Origin: Alligator mississippiensis
Lineage: Eukaryota; Chordata; Crocodylia; Alligatoridae
Reading direction: 5' to 3'
Assembly (NCBI RefSeq): GCF_030867095.1
Contig: NC_081827.1
Coordinates: forward strand, 49,454,501-49,518,500
Length of the DNA stretch: 64,000 bases
In this document: one piece after another, positions 23,119-35,774 of the stretch
How the letters are laid out: each line of letters starts with the position of its first letter
How positions within the stretch are numbered: position 1 is the first letter of the stretch
The notes under the pieces: model-generated
Databases searched by the model: none
What the model saw: the letters and a program-made list of their open reading frames with translations, nothing else
Told to the model about the DNA's origin: nothing
Made by a program: the position numbers and the translations under genes

Positions 23119-24539
23119 TACCTTATTGCTAAATATGAAAAAAAAGGCTAGCCACTGCAGAAATATCTTTTTGAAGATAAGTTACTGATTATCATAGCCA
23201 TTTCCTAAACCATATAGCTATGTGCATAAAACCTGTCATCAGTTTTCAATTTGCATCAAATAACTGAACACATGTCGTCGTTGAGACAACATTTCTTTAT
23301 TTATTCCGTAATATAAAGTTCTTTGATTTTTAGTGAGTCAGATTACTTCTCTAATTTGTTCACGTTTGTATATTAAGGGCTTTCAGAATCATGTAAAAAT
23401 TTCTGATTCTTTTAAAAGAATGGCAAGAATGGGCCTGTTTATCATTCTGAAAGGAGAATTATTTTTAAACTGGCTCAAAGAGGAAGCATTAAATCTTACT
23501 GGGAAAATGACTTTGCACGGGGTTCCACAAACCCTTTGAGGCCGCATCTTTATTATAGCCATGCATGACCTATTTGGCATACAGAAAAAAACAACTATGG
23601 ATGGAATTCTACTGCCCTTCACCTAAATGGCTGTTTTTTGTCTGCATAAGTGGTGTTTAGGGCACTTAGGCACTTAATACAAGTTTACTACCCTTGCCCT
23701 GTGGATGTGTGGACTTACCATGCACAATAGGCTACATATTGCCCTGGTACATATGTGATTATGTATATGAGCTCATTGTAGATGCATAAGTCACAACAAT
23801 ACAGCTGAACAAAAGCGAACAAAAACCTGTAACAAATGGGCATTAGATATGGTACAAATCTTTACACCTTATCCCCAATGGATGTTAAGACAGTGAAGGC
23901 ATAGAGCCTGCTTACATGTTAACCATAACTCGTTAGGGCACTCAGGAAGCAGGAAAGCTATATTCTAGGCCACCCTCTCCCAGAGGCTGTTTGAACTTGT
24001 ACCTTTCCCACCTTCTATCATAGCACTTGCCTTTTCTTTGGATTAAACCAGCAATTCTAAGAGGGAGACACTGTTGTGCAGGCAACTCAGTATCTCCATA
24101 TACACTGTCCAGGCTTTTGCACCCTGGAGAGGTCACTCCAGTTTTGCTTTATCTTTCAAGCATGGATTATGTTCAGTGACCTGATGTCTCACTTAGCACA
24201 ATTCTACTGTCTTGTGAGACAGATGCCTACTCTACTATTAAAGCTCTTGAAATACCAGACCACAGGTTAGGGCCTTCTCCAGTGCCCTTTTTAAAGTTGG
24301 GCCCCTGGGTAGCCAAGAAAGGGAGATACATGGAGCAAAGATGTGTGGCTCACTGAGATGGACAGGAGCAGGCCCTAGGTTCTAGCCTGAAGCCTTGCAT
24401 CCAGTAGCGTAGAAACTCTACATTACACCACTCTGCATCCATTGGGTACATCCCGATGAATGTGCACATGCAGTTTGAGGCACTTCAAAGCAGTCTGAGG
24501 TGCTGCTAATTTGCAGCACAGCTACTAATTTGCAGCACA
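23119..24539. other. CAV1 intron 2, AT-rich, no feature
   Basis: No gene or clear repeat. Two overlapping short frames near 23333-23622 lack any recognisable domain. Confidence 0.45.
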
Positions 24540-24960
24540 ACAGATTTATTTATTTATTTATTTTTTTTACACTGGAAGATCCCAGTATCAAAATAAATGA
24601 TGCTGAAAAAAGCAGCGCAGTGCACATGGCAGCAGTGTGCACCACCAGAAAAGGAGCTTGGCTGGCCAGAACCACACTCTGGCTGCTGGCCACACTCCAA
24701 GTGCCAAAATCATTGTCACTGCTGCCCCAGGAAGCCCCCAGGACTCCACTCAAGTCAATTTGCCCAAGACCAAAGCAAATGTGCAGAGGCATGCCCAGGA
24801 ACAAATAGCAGTGACACAAATATGTATCGCTGTTATTTGTCCCATGGGAAACATGCATCCTTGCACATGTGCACTCATGGGGATGTGCACATTTTATCTA
24901 TCACTATCAAATGCAAGGTGCAATGACTCGGTTTCAAAAGGAATGCTGGAAACGGGTCTG
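24540..24960. repeat. Fragment related to the 25355-26858 element (tentative)
   Basis: The text TTTTTTTTACACTGGAAGAT then CCCAGTATCAAAA resembles the right end of that element (TTTTTTATACCAGG then CCCGGTATCAAA). Inner sequence contains short inverted pieces such as GCACATGGCAGCAGTGTGC. Limits are uncertain. Confidence 0.4.
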
Positions 24961-24966
24961 GGTAAT

Positions 24967-25140
24967 GCCTGGTATGGTGGTTAGAGCAGTGTGCTGGCAA
25001 GTTGAAGAGATGTAGATTCAAACTCTCTTTAGATAAAGGGGTCTTACAACTCCTACTACGCAGGTACATTTCCTAAGCTCTTGGGGCTAAAACATAGGAG
25101 GGTCCTCTTCCTTCTGTCCCCAAGACTTAAACTCAGGTAT
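24967..25140 (+). repeat. tRNA-like SINE fragment (tentative)
   Basis: GGTGGTTAGAGCAGTGTGCTGG followed by GATGTAGATTCAAACTC resembles a decayed tRNA-derived repeat with A-box and B-box remnants. Confidence 0.35.
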
Positions 25141-25354
25141 TTACGTACAAACCCAGCCAATACATAACTTGCTGCTTATGTGCAGTTTCATGCACACACT
25201 TTTGTGTCCACACAAAAGTCACAGAATAAAAAATTATGTGCAAATGCTGAAAAGGCCTCTTACATGTTTGGAAAACTGGCATTTAGGTATATAAAGGTCA
25301 ACAGAATCCCACTTTATGTTTATATGTAATTCATGGGTTTGTTAAAATAATCAG

Positions 25355-26858
25355 ATTTGATACTGGGAAATCCTTGTATAAAAAAAAAAAACAAAAAAAA
25401 ACAGGCTTGAAAAAGGTGGCACAGGCAGCTAGAGGCTGGGTCCTCCACAGATGCACTCTAGCACATGCTAGAGCATCTCTGTGCCTACTGCCATACGTCC
25501 CTGATGCTCCAGCACACTGCCACACTGCATCCCTGCCCCATGCCCACACAGGTGCTGGAACATACAGCACCAGCCTGAGGGGACTTCTGGTCCCAGGAAC
25601 CACTTGGGGGATGAGACAGGCTGGGCGTAAGGATGGAGGTGGCAGCAGGGGTATGTGTGTGAGAGCGAGAGCTAGGGGATGGGGATGTGGGAGTTCTCCG
25701 GGTTGGAGAGGCCACCAGAGCTGGGCTTAGAGTCTCCCTGCCCCACTAGAGCAGGCTGTGCAGGGGGAGCCCAGCCTGGAATGGAAGGGGCTTGATCAGC
25801 CCAGTTCCTGAGCCCCAGTTAAGGGCTTCCCAGGAACGGCATGGGGATTGCTGGCACCTGGGCACAGGTACAGGGAGCAGAACAGCAAGGGGCTGGCACT
25901 GCTGAGAGCCACAAAGCAGCAGGTGGGACAACTGCAGCTGAACCCACATCCTGGTGCTGGGACACAGCTGCTGCCAGGAGGGAGCTAGTGGTGGCAGGAA
26001 GGGGTTACGGATCAGGAATGAGGGGCACTGGCAGGGCTGTGCGTTGGGAGTGAGGCACAAGGGCGTGGGCATGGGAAGGGCACTGGCATCGCAGTGCTGC
26101 TCAGTGTCTCACATCCTGGTGCTTAAGTTTAATCTGAATAAGATGAAGGGGCAGGGGCAGCTCTGATTTTTCTATTATAAAAAAACCAAAAGCAAATGAA
26201 GTGTACAGATATTTAAAATTCATTTTATTATGGTGACAGAGGCACTGCTAGGCTTCCAAATTGCTTTAAAATTGTAAAAATATCAATAAAACATTGCCCA
26301 ACTGATTTCCCTTTCTATATATAGTGGCATTTCATTTTAATCGTGGAAGAACACAGATTTTGGGTGTTTTAATGAGAGAATGAGGGGGTTTTTTTAATTG
26401 GAGAATTTACAATTTTTAAACAGGGAACACCAGGATCTTTGTTGGTGAGGCAAGTGGCAGGACACAGACAGAGGAGCCTGCCCAGGGCAAGCACTAAGGG
26501 ACCCAGCTAGAGGGCAGACGAGGCGAGGCCAGGAGGACATGCTTCAACAGTTCAAAGTGGGCCACTGCAATGAGCACAACTTCCAGGCAATAGCTGCCCA
26601 GCTGGCAGGGCAGGGGCACCAGATGACATGACAGCAGTGCTGCACAAAGGCCAGCTGGGCAGTCACAGCCCACCAGCTGCTGGCCCAGAGGTGCAGGAGG
26701 CTCAGGTTGCCATGGCTCAAGCTATATTCAGGGGCACGCAGCAGTCAGAGATGCTCTGGCGAGGTGTCAGAGCATCTCTTTGGAGGACCCAGCCTCCGGC
26801 TGCCCCACTTTTTTTATGGTGTTTTTTTTTTTTATACCAGGATTTCCCGGTATCAAAC
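25355..26858. mobile_element. Composite DNA element with about 110-bp terminal inverted repeats
   Basis: Left ATTTGATACTGGGAAATCC and right GGATTTCCCGGTATCAAAC are inverted. The match continues inward through the A/T run, GGCTGGGTCCTCC (inverted GGAGGACCCAGCC) and a hairpin in each arm (CTCTAGCA/TGCTAGAG near 25453; AGATGCTCTG/CAGAGCATCT near 26750). The interior from about 25740 to 26441 is homologous to the right half of the hAT at 12379-14920, including the end CAGGATCTTTG. No transposase seen and no clear target duplication. Confidence 0.7.
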
Positions 26859-26910
26859 TTAGAGTCCATGCTGCAAATATGCAGTGCAGGGAACATTTTT
26901 TTGTTCCTGA

Positions 26911-26960
26911 CATGCCTCCTGTGGCATCTCAAACTGCTTGGAGATGCCACAACAGGCATG
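26911..26960. repeat. 20-bp-arm hairpin
   Basis: CATGCCTCCTGTGGCATCTC, a 10-base loop, then GAGATGCCACAACAGGCATG. 18 of 20 positions pair. A smaller hairpin GGAACA/TGTTCC lies just upstream at about 26890-26907. Confidence 0.8.
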
Positions 26961-29129
26961 TGATCACTCATCTGGACGTGGCCTATGACTCTCAAAAAGT
27001 GCTGGTCTTTATCTAACTCTGCTTGTATGGATTTGCGCATGAGGAGACAAGAGGTGACTCAGACCATATTTCTTGTTTTGTAACTACTATGGGATGAAGG
27101 GTGTGTTAGGCTTTCACAGTACCTTGCACAATCATATTTTCATGGCTCAAGTTGCATTCAGATGTCTTAAAATGATTCAGGGACTCAGTGGCCCATATGC
27201 ATCTATGTAAAGGTTGACCAGGGTGTATAATATTTATTCACAATTTCAGCAACTTGTGAAAACATAACTTTTTCAAAGTAACTAACAATCCTGGCAACTT
27301 TTCTATTAGCTTTATAACGTTGTATGGAAGTGGCTACCCAGTCTACATTAATCATAATTCAACTACTACTGCCACATCCCTTCCACTCCATTCTCCCACT
27401 GACCACATTGATTTGACAGTTATCTTAAACTCTTGTTTGGGAGTGAGAAGACCAATAAGCAGCATGACAAATTTGGACAGCTTTAGATATACATGATTTT
27501 AATATATAGACATTGGTTTACTCTAAGCCCCAAACAGCATTGTTAATGAAACTATAGGAATGACTAAAGCCCTCAGCTCAAATAGGAGCTCCCTGATGCA
27601 AAGTGATGTACAAAACCTAGTAAAAAGCAGTTCGTACCCTGATAGATTATAGTCTATACATACTTGAGAATAAGTGGGAGTACAGAAGAGTTGTTGTTTT
27701 GTTGGTATTATTAACTTTGGAACACAACAGAGCTCTGCCACTTCTCAGCCATACCAGCTTGCATAAGATAGAGCAGCCTCAACAATGTTCTAACACTGCA
27801 GTCAGTGATCAGCTCCTAAAATAAAGGCTAATGGTGCAGTAACCATCCCCATGACTCCTCTTGTGTTGAGCAGCTTTAAGAATTACCCAAACGTATGAGG
27901 GATCAATCCTGCATAACAATTTAATGCATTTTTTCATTGTCAAAGCTATAGTTCTAATGTCATTTCCACTGATCAATGTACTAACTTCTTTGGCTTCCCC
28001 CATTGCTTGTTCATGTCTCACATCTTGGACCTCTGATTATCATCTCAGGAACACTCTGTGATGGTGAGTGTCATCAGATTGATAACAAAGGCCAAAATGA
28101 ACTAAGCATTGTAAAAATAGAGGAGTAGGAAGAAAACAAGTGGCCAGAAATATGAACAGTCAGGCAGAGAGATATGGCGCAGCTTCCCTGGAGTTTTGGG
28201 AACTGAAACAAACTTGTTCACGAGGATAAGATAAATTTTATGGGGGGATAATTGTCTGAGTTCTGCTTGGTTTGTAAAATGGACCACATGAATATGAATC
28301 TATGAAGAACTTATTTTAGCAACCTGCTGTTATGTCCATATTTAAACACAGGCCCCTTTCATTGTATCACGCATATTCTAGGGAACTTACTGTTCTACAG
28401 CTGCCAGGGCGTGTCATGAAATACCCATGACTTAGTTGTAGAGCAAATGAAAAAACAGGAATGTTCCCTTATGGCAAGGACACAAGAACAGAAACTATGC
28501 TTTTGGCCAATTAAAGGAAGCTATTAATTCATTATAACCTTGTGTTTGGGTCACAGCTTTTAAACATTACCAACTTTTATTTCATGCCTACAATACATTT
28601 CCTGACATCAGCGATTCTTTGCTTCCTACTATTCAGTTGGTAAAAACAGTTGTTGCATTGCTTGGAGCTTTTGTTTGGTTTTGCTATGAGAGATACTGCA
28701 ACTTATTTTGCTCTGGTTGTGTTTATTGTATTGTATTATCAGCTAATTAAGAAAACCTTCTGGTCTGAACACAGATTTGTTTGGAAGGAAAGAAATCATA
28801 TGGAGAACTTGTCTTTGGTTCCAAGGTCTGTTTAAAGAAAATGCCTATTAATTACAGAGGCTTAACAGTGTTCGAGATAACAGCTATTGCTTAGGGGAAG
28901 ACTGTTAAAAAAAAAAAAAAAAAAGAATGGCGTGCTCATATGTGAAAAATAAAAAACTTGGGTGCATCAGAGCTGTGTGTCAAAATCTGGTAGGTTGAGG
29001 AGTGTTTTATATTAATTCCAATCCCCTATAACATTTCAGTCTCTTGAAAGCTTGGGTATGCACCAAGTTAGAGCACTAAAAATCTCCACCTCCATGAAAA
29101 TGTGGCAAGAAGGGGGCCATACTGGCATT
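26961..29129. other. CAV1 intron 2, repeat-poor AT-rich DNA
   Basis: No gene, RNA or clear repeat. An A run occurs at about 28908-28924. Confidence 0.45.
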
Positions 29130-30070
29130 CCAGTCCCCTGGCTGGAGAGCTATGCAGTTGCAAACTCTCTTGCCAGGTGCCAATAGAGTGCTGCTCCTTG
29201 GTGTCCCCCCCTGTCCACCCCTTAGGTCCCCAGGGAGTTTAGTCACTGTGCGTCTTATTACATGGTAATTTTAGGTGGCTTCTGGAGCTCTGAACCCCAG
29301 GATTAATTGTGTGTTAACACTTTTAAGTGGTTTAAAGTGCTCATTATTAGTCTTAAAGTTAGTCTACTCCAGGGCAGGATTATATTTAGTCTGCCTAATT
29401 TTGCTCCTGTTACATTAAAATGTGTCCATGCCCTACAGCTATTCTGCCCAGGTTGAAGTTCTCCAGCATCCAAGGATGCAGTAGCCCCTCCCAAGTCAGG
29501 GACAGTAGGGATGCTAGGTTGCAGCAGGGCCAGGTATGGCACCTTGCCCTCTGGGCATGCCAGGCAGAGTGAGTGCTGCAGTGCCTGGCTGCTGTAGTAC
29601 CTCTTGCTACCACCTGGACTGCCTTGCTACTCCCGCCAGGCAGAGCAAGCGCCACAGCCCTGGAGCTTCTTTTGTCTGCTGGGCAGGAGCAGCAAACGCT
29701 GGCAGGAGCAGCGAGCTTGTCTGGGCTCTGCTTGGTGGGTGCAGCAAGTGCCGCAGCCCTAGGTTCAGAGCCCCCTTCCCTGGGCTCCCCCTGCAGCTAT
29801 GCCCTCCTTGGTGGAGGCAGCAAAGGGAGCCCCGGGCTCCTGCCAGACAGCCTGGCCTGCAACCTCCTCATTCTGCTGGTTTTTGGGCCTCAGCCTGGGC
29901 ACTGCAGTGCTGCACTACTGTGAGCAGGGTCCAAAACTGCCAGCTCCCTGCTACCCCAGGGAAAAAGCAGCAGCAGCAGTAACAGCAGCAGCTCAGCATC
30001 ACTCCCAGGTCTGGCTCCTTGTCACTCAGAAAGGAGGAGGGGTGACCAGAGTGGAAGCTTTTTCCAAAAA
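29130..30070. repeat. GC-rich repeat-like block with CAG run
   Basis: GC-rich from about 29420 to 30010, with many copies of GCAG, CTGCTGG and a degenerate (CAG)n near 29965-29995. Overlapping frames are open on both strands without any domain. It resembles the GC-rich cargo of the hAT elements, but I did not find ends. Confidence 0.45.
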
Positions 30071-30204
30071 TCAGTAAAACTTGATTCTATTTCCACTCTT
30101 TGCCATTAGTAGAAAACTTGCAGAAAGCAATGTATGTTTTTACAAAAATAACGCATCTCCTGGAGAAGAAAAACCCTAAATTGAGAATAGACAGAACATG
30201 GGGG

Positions 30205-31510
30205 AACCAAAAAAAAAAAGAAAAAAAAAGCCTCTTGCTGAGGCTGAACAGGTTCAGGACCCTCAGTCTCTAGTCATAGGGCCTGTCCTGCTGCTCTCTC
30301 ACCAAGCGTGTAGCCCTCCTATGAACCCTCTCCAGGCTGGCCACATCCCTTTTGAAGTGCGGCGCCCAGTACTGGACGCAGTACTCCAACTGCAGCCTGA
30401 CCAAAGTCACATAGAGGGGGAGTATCACCTCTCTGGACCAGCTTGAGATGCACCTTTGGATGTATGACAAGGTATGGCTGGCCTTGCTGCCTGTGGTCTG
30501 GCATTGGCAGCTCATGTTCATCTTGGAGTCAATAATGACTCCAAGATCCCTTTCTGCCTCTGTGCTTTCAAGAAGGGAACTCCCCAGCCTGTATGTATGC
30601 TGTAGATTCCTTTTCCCAAGGCGCAGCACCCTGCATTTGTCTACGTTGAACCCCATCCTAGTCTCATCTGCGCACTTTTGTTGTCTGTTTAAATCTAGTT
30701 GCAGCCTCTCTCTCCCTTCAAGTGTGTCCACCTCGCCCCACATCTTAGTGTCATAAGCAAACTTGGACAGCGTGCTTTCTACCCCTTGGTGCAAGTCGCT
30801 CGTGAAGATGTTAAACAGTGCGGGCCCAAGGACCGAGCCCTGGGGTACCCCACTGCTCACATCTCGCCAGGTTGAGTACAACCCGTCCACCACTACTCTC
30901 TGGGTGTGCCCCATCAGCCAATTTTTTACCCATCCAACTGTGCAGGCATCAATGCCATAGTCGCTTAATTTATTGATGAGGATGTGGTGAGAGACAGTGT
31001 CAAAGGCCTTCTTAAAGTCTAGAAAGACTACGTCCATGGTGACACCATCATCTAAGGATTTAGTTACTTGGTCATAAAAGGCAATCAGGTTGGTCAGGCA
31101 GGACCTGCCTTTGATGAACCCATGCTGATTGCCTCTGAGCATGATCTCCCCTGCAGGCCCCCCACAGATGTGCTCCTTGATGATTCTCTCCAAGATCTTC
31201 CCGAGCACCGAGGTGAGGCTTACAGGCCTATGGTTACTTGGGTTCTCCTTCCTTCCTTTCTTGAAAATTGGGACATTAGCCATTTTCCAATCCACCGGCA
31301 CCTGGCCAGATGACCACGAATGCTCATACAGCCGGGCCAAGGGTTCCGCGATGACCCCTGCCAGCTCTCTCAACACCCTTGGGTGCAGGGAATCTGGACC
31401 TGCAGATTTTAAAATGTCCAGCCCTTCCAGAAGATCCCTAGCTACATCTGTGCTGACTGAAGGCCTGACAGAGCTATCCCCAAGGTTGTCCCCAAAAAAG
31501 TTTAGAAAAA
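30205..31510 (-). mobile_element. CR1 LINE reverse transcriptase fragment, open over 368 codons
   Basis: On the minus strand this encodes the CR1 ORF2 reverse transcriptase: DWKMANVPIFKKG, NHRPVSLTSVLGK, DVVFLDFKKAFDTVSH, SSGVPQGSVLGP, then FAYDTKMWG, DLGVIIDSKMNM, and YCVQYWAPHFKRDVASLE. The catalytic FADD is changed to FAYD (Asp to Tyr), so the enzyme is dead even though the frame is open from 31376 to 30270. The usual CR1 3' end and tail repeats are missing on the left; an A-rich run at about 30207-30230 borders the break. The 5' part is also absent. Confidence 0.92.
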
Positions 31511-31579
31511 CTAATTAATGCTAACCTTAATAGAAACAATGCATTTTAGTAGTTAAATGCCAGTATGCAGCATCCACCA

Positions 31580-33690
31580 GCAGTTGCAGCTGACATCCTC
31601 TTGTCTCTATGGTGTGAAGACTTGTCCATACACTGAGACTGAATGTTCTGCATCCTCTGAATTGGCTGGAATTATAAGGCAGCATTTTGCCAAGTTGTAG
31701 AGCCGTGGAAACTGATCAGAAACAAAATCCCCAAACTCAGTTACATTCAAAGGCATCTGGCATTTTTTGTCAAAGTTCATGTAAGCAGCACATTCGTTGT
31801 CATGCTCTTTCTGCCATCCAGGGATGGATTTAATTAGCTGAGGGTCAAAACTCAGAAAAGGCACCCGAATCAGATACGAACAGCACTAAAAAGTCAGCAG
31901 CGGTTTTTTTAAATCAAGGTGGCAGTGACTGATCATACTTGTAGGGCTGACGTTACAGCTTCTGCACTGGTTTTCAGTTTGACAGTTTTAAAGTTGTTAT
32001 AACGTCTTTGACCCAACTGATCAAATGCATCAGTTTGTTATGTGCTTGTTGACTCAAAACCTGCTGCCTTTCAAGCCACACAAGAAGCTCCATGAATCTG
32101 ATCACATTTTCAGTGACAAACTTAACTTGATCTTCAATGTCGCCCTGTTTTAAAAGACTGCATAGTTTAAGCATGCATTGTGTGCTGGGTGTAATTTCAA
32201 GTTTGTCACACATAAATTGCTAGTAGTACTTAATATTCTTTGTATGGTAATAAACTGTGTTAAACCATAAATTCCCCTTTCCATGCTGACCCTCTCTGCT
32301 CCCTGCTAGCCACCTTGTAAGCACTGGTTCTGGTGGAAGTGACATGCATTTAGATCCCTGCATTGATTGGTGAGGGATTCCCTGAACATGTCTACATGTG
32401 CTTTACTATGAAGCAGACTAATTAGCTGCAGAGTAAGGTGTCACCGTCTACACGTGCAATGGTATTAAGCCACAGTAAATTAATTTATGCCAGTGTAAGA
32501 TAGTACTATCTTACAGTGGGGTAGTTTACTGCAATTAGATGCATATGTAGATGCTGACCGTGGGCAACAGTCAGCACAGCAAGCCAGGGCCAAACTTCTG
32601 CCTGCTGCCTAGCCACACAGCTTCACACTTTCAGCACCCTCATGCCCCAGCCAGCTCCTCTCCTGCTTGATGCTACTGCCCAGAGCCCAGGGCTGAACCC
32701 CTCAGCCCCCTGCCAGCCCGGGCCTGCTCTGCCCCAGTTTAAATTGCTGCTGTCTCAGGTGCACATGTAAACACTGTGCCCAAGAGTAGTTTACTCCAGC
32801 TCAAATTGCTCCAGAGTTTATTGCCTTATATTAATTGCACATGTAGATGCACCTCCTGTATCAAAGCTTACGGCCTGGACAATGTTTGAATGCTTTTTTA
32901 AAAGAGAAAACCAGTCTACCCACATGAGGAAAACGTGTGCCAGATATCACTTACTAAAGAAAGAATGTGTGCCTTGCAGGTAACATGAATTGCACTGGGC
33001 ATCGTTCCATGAAGCACATCAGAGAAAGCTTTGCACACATACATTGCATTATCAGACTGAATGCTGAGATCTTTCTAAAATTCTACAACGTAGTTTACAA
33101 CAGCTTTCACTACAACTTGTGCTACACTTGAAAGATTTACAGATGCGAGCTGAACTGACTCTTTGAAAAACAGGCAGGTTGTGGCCTTTCCAGCTTCCAG
33201 GTACAAATAAAATATAGGGTACAGAGTTATCCTGTACATCTGTTGCTTTGCCTGCTCCAATCAAAATTGATTCATTTTCTGCCAGTGCAGATTTTTTAGA
33301 CTGAATATACAAAGCAACTACTCCTGGTAGATAATCCTGGTGAAGTTTGTTTGCCCATGGGAAACTGCCAGCATCTGGTACATGCTTGTTGAGGTATTCA
33401 CTTCATTTCAGGTTATCAATTATTTACAAAGCTATGTCGGCAGCAGTGAATGCCTCCAGTAGCTCAAATGTAGCTTCTCTTTTTGTTAAACTGCTTTCAG
33501 TGGTTCTTTTTAAACATTGAGGACATTGTCGGATTTCTTTTGTTCTGACCTTCAGCCTCTGCAGAAGCCTTTTGCTTTATATGTGATTCAAACTCTAAAT
33601 GGAGAACAATGCTGTTTTTCCTTGCCAGGTTTGTTTTTCCTTGATTGTTGTGTTGTCTTTGTGTTGTGGTAAGCATGGGGACATTCTAAA
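31580..33690 (-). mobile_element. Older hAT transposon relic with nested MITE
   Basis: Minus-strand pieces of a second, different hAT transposase. From 5' to 3': a region near 33660-33340; a block around 33300-33075 (FYLYLEAGKATTCLFFKE); QSDNAMYVCKAF with CKAH (about 33060-32970); KLEITPSTQCMLKLCSLL (about 32213-32150); and the C-terminal dimerisation part SIPGWQKEHDNECAAYMNFD then FPRLYNLAKCCLIIPANS (31864-31650). Frames are broken several times. A palindromic MITE at about 32385-32855 interrupts it. Terminal repeats were not identified. Confidence 0.75.
32385..32855. mobile_element. Palindromic MITE inserted in the hAT relic
   Basis: Ends TGTCTACATGTGC and GCACATGTAGATGCACC are inverted. 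An inner partial hairpin lies between TCTACACGTGCAAT (about 32450) and ATGCATATGTAGA (about 32553), centred on AGATAGTACTATCTTAC. The right half holds CATGCCCCAGCCAGC, also seen at 9103-9117. Confidence 0.6.
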
Positions 33691-34387
33691 ACAGCATATT
33701 ATATGAATAATACACTGGGGGTTCTTTTTAGGTTGATTTTGAGGGAAATCATGGCCAATAAACTATTTTCTGGTGATCGCAGACAATGCAATTTTTCTCA
33801 GTTTCTGCAAAAATCGTGAAACCGCAAATTAAGTAGACCCCTAGCTATGCCAGTAAAGTCACAGCCATACAATAGCATGCTAAACAGATAACTAATTAGT
33901 GGCTATATCCCAAGTTGGAATTAGTATAGCCATACTTACGTGGTGTTAGGAGAGCTAACAGCTCATGTGCAGCACCACCATAAGGCAGCTATCAGTGGAA
34001 CCAAATGAGATGTAGTAAGTGGAACCAAATGAGATGTAAATTAATTCTAGTCCCGGAGATCTGTGAACCATACTCAACTATGTCCTGGATCAGTTCCCAC
34101 CAAACTTGTCCCTTTACAAAGAGGCTTCAGCCTGGCCTACATTGTTTCACGTGCAACTATGCATACCCCCAAATCCTCCATCCATGGTATCTGCACACTT
34201 TTGCTTGAGTTATAGAAGTTTCAGTTTATATATCCCAAACCCATTAATGCTCAGTTTGAGACCAATCCAGAGACATGCTGAGCATTAACAAAATGCTAAG
34301 TGCCCTCCATTTCCTCTGAAATCCCACTAGGTGGATATTCAATTCCTCAAGAAGCAAGCACTCAACATCTTTTGAGGTTGATTTCTT
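33691..34387. other. CAV1 intron 2, no feature
   Basis: AT-rich, with a short near-duplicate GTGGAACCAAATGAGATGTA at about 33997 and 34019. No gene seen. Confidence 0.45.
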
Positions 34388-35774
34388 AGGCTAAGTACAG
34401 ACATTCAAAAAATCTGAGCCTGAATTGATTTAATCTTTCCAGGTTAGTCTAACCTGCATAGATTGAACCGATTGGAAAGTGAATAGACATTCACTTTTGA
34501 TTCTGGAAATGTAACCACATGCCTGCAGTGGCTCGGGCTAGAAGCTGGAGGCGCTAGACCAAGCCCTCCCTTCCCTTCAGCAGCAGCTGCAAGACTGGAG
34601 GAAAGCTGACCTGGAGGGGGTAGGGCAAGCAGGGCATGGTCAGGGCCTGGCAAGCCACTGAGTATGATTGGGGAAGGGTTTAAACCCCCACCTTGGCCTG
34701 CAGGGACCCCAGCTAGGGTGTGCCTGGAGGTGGAAGGGAGAAACTGCCCTTGCCAGGTTTGTCCCCAAAGAGCGGCATGACCAGATACTGGCCAAGGCAG
34801 TGCCTCAGGTGAAGGGGGGGGGGAGGGAGGGAGGGAGGGAGATTAATGCCCCCACCCTCCATCTCTCCCACTGGCATGGGGATCCCAGCTGGGGTCTGGC
34901 TGGCTTTTCCCCCCTGATGGCCTCTTGTGCGGCAGGGGACATGGCTGGAGCCAGCCCAGGCAGTGCCTCAGGCAAAGGGAGGGGGATTGAACTCTCCTGT
35001 ATACCCTTTCCCCACCTGGGCTGGTTCTAGCCATGATTTCCATCACGTGAGCGGCCAGTGGGAGGGGAAAGCTGTGCAGGCCCTGGCTGGGGTCCCCATG
35101 CCAGGGGGAGAGAGGGGAGACAGGGGAGTTGAATCTCCCTCCCTGCCTCCCTTCACCTGAGGGGTCTGGGCTGGTTCCAGCCACACCCCCTACCGTGCAA
35201 GTGGCCAGTGGGGGGGAGGGGCGAGGGGCATGGGCTGTGCAGACCCTGGCTGGGGTCTCTGTGCCAGTGGGAGAGTGAGGAGACAGGGGAATTTAATCCC
35301 CTTCCTCACCCCGAGCCTGCTGGCCCATGCACCTCACCCCCTCCACTCCAGCGGGGAAAAGTCTGGTGGGGGGTGCTCCATTCCTGCTGGGCAGACCGGG
35401 CTGCACCAGCCAGGTGTCCCACCCCCAACCCCTTGTCAGCGAGCCCTCACTGCTCTGGCTAAGGAGCAGAGGGATGGGGCCAACCTTGCTCTGCTCGAGC
35501 AGACAGCCCAGCCCAGCCCAGCCCAACCCAGGGCTGCAAAACATGCTGGGGGACTCTGATTTAACAAACTAGGAAGGAATCTGGGACAGAAGTTCCATAA
35601 ACCGGTTTGACCTAAATCAGTTAAGTCTGATACTATATTCAACCAGGTTTATCTTAAACCAGTTTGGGGCATTTTGAAACCAGTTTATGTGCACTGAACT
35701 TCTGTTCTGTTACAGGGTTAAAGCAGTTTCTGATCACTTAAACTGGTTTATGTGTAACTTCTGTCCCTAGCCTT
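34388..35774. mobile_element. Non-autonomous DNA element with GC-rich tandem repeats
   Basis: The left end TAGGCTAAGTACAGACATTC and right end AACTTCTGTCCCTAGCCTT are inverted in part. The interior at 34680-35320 contains at least two direct copies of a unit with CCTGGCTGGGGTC, ATGCCAG, GGAGACAGGGGA, and inverted copies (GGCATGGGGATCCCAGC). Frames are open in several phases but show no domain. No target duplication found. Confidence 0.55.
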
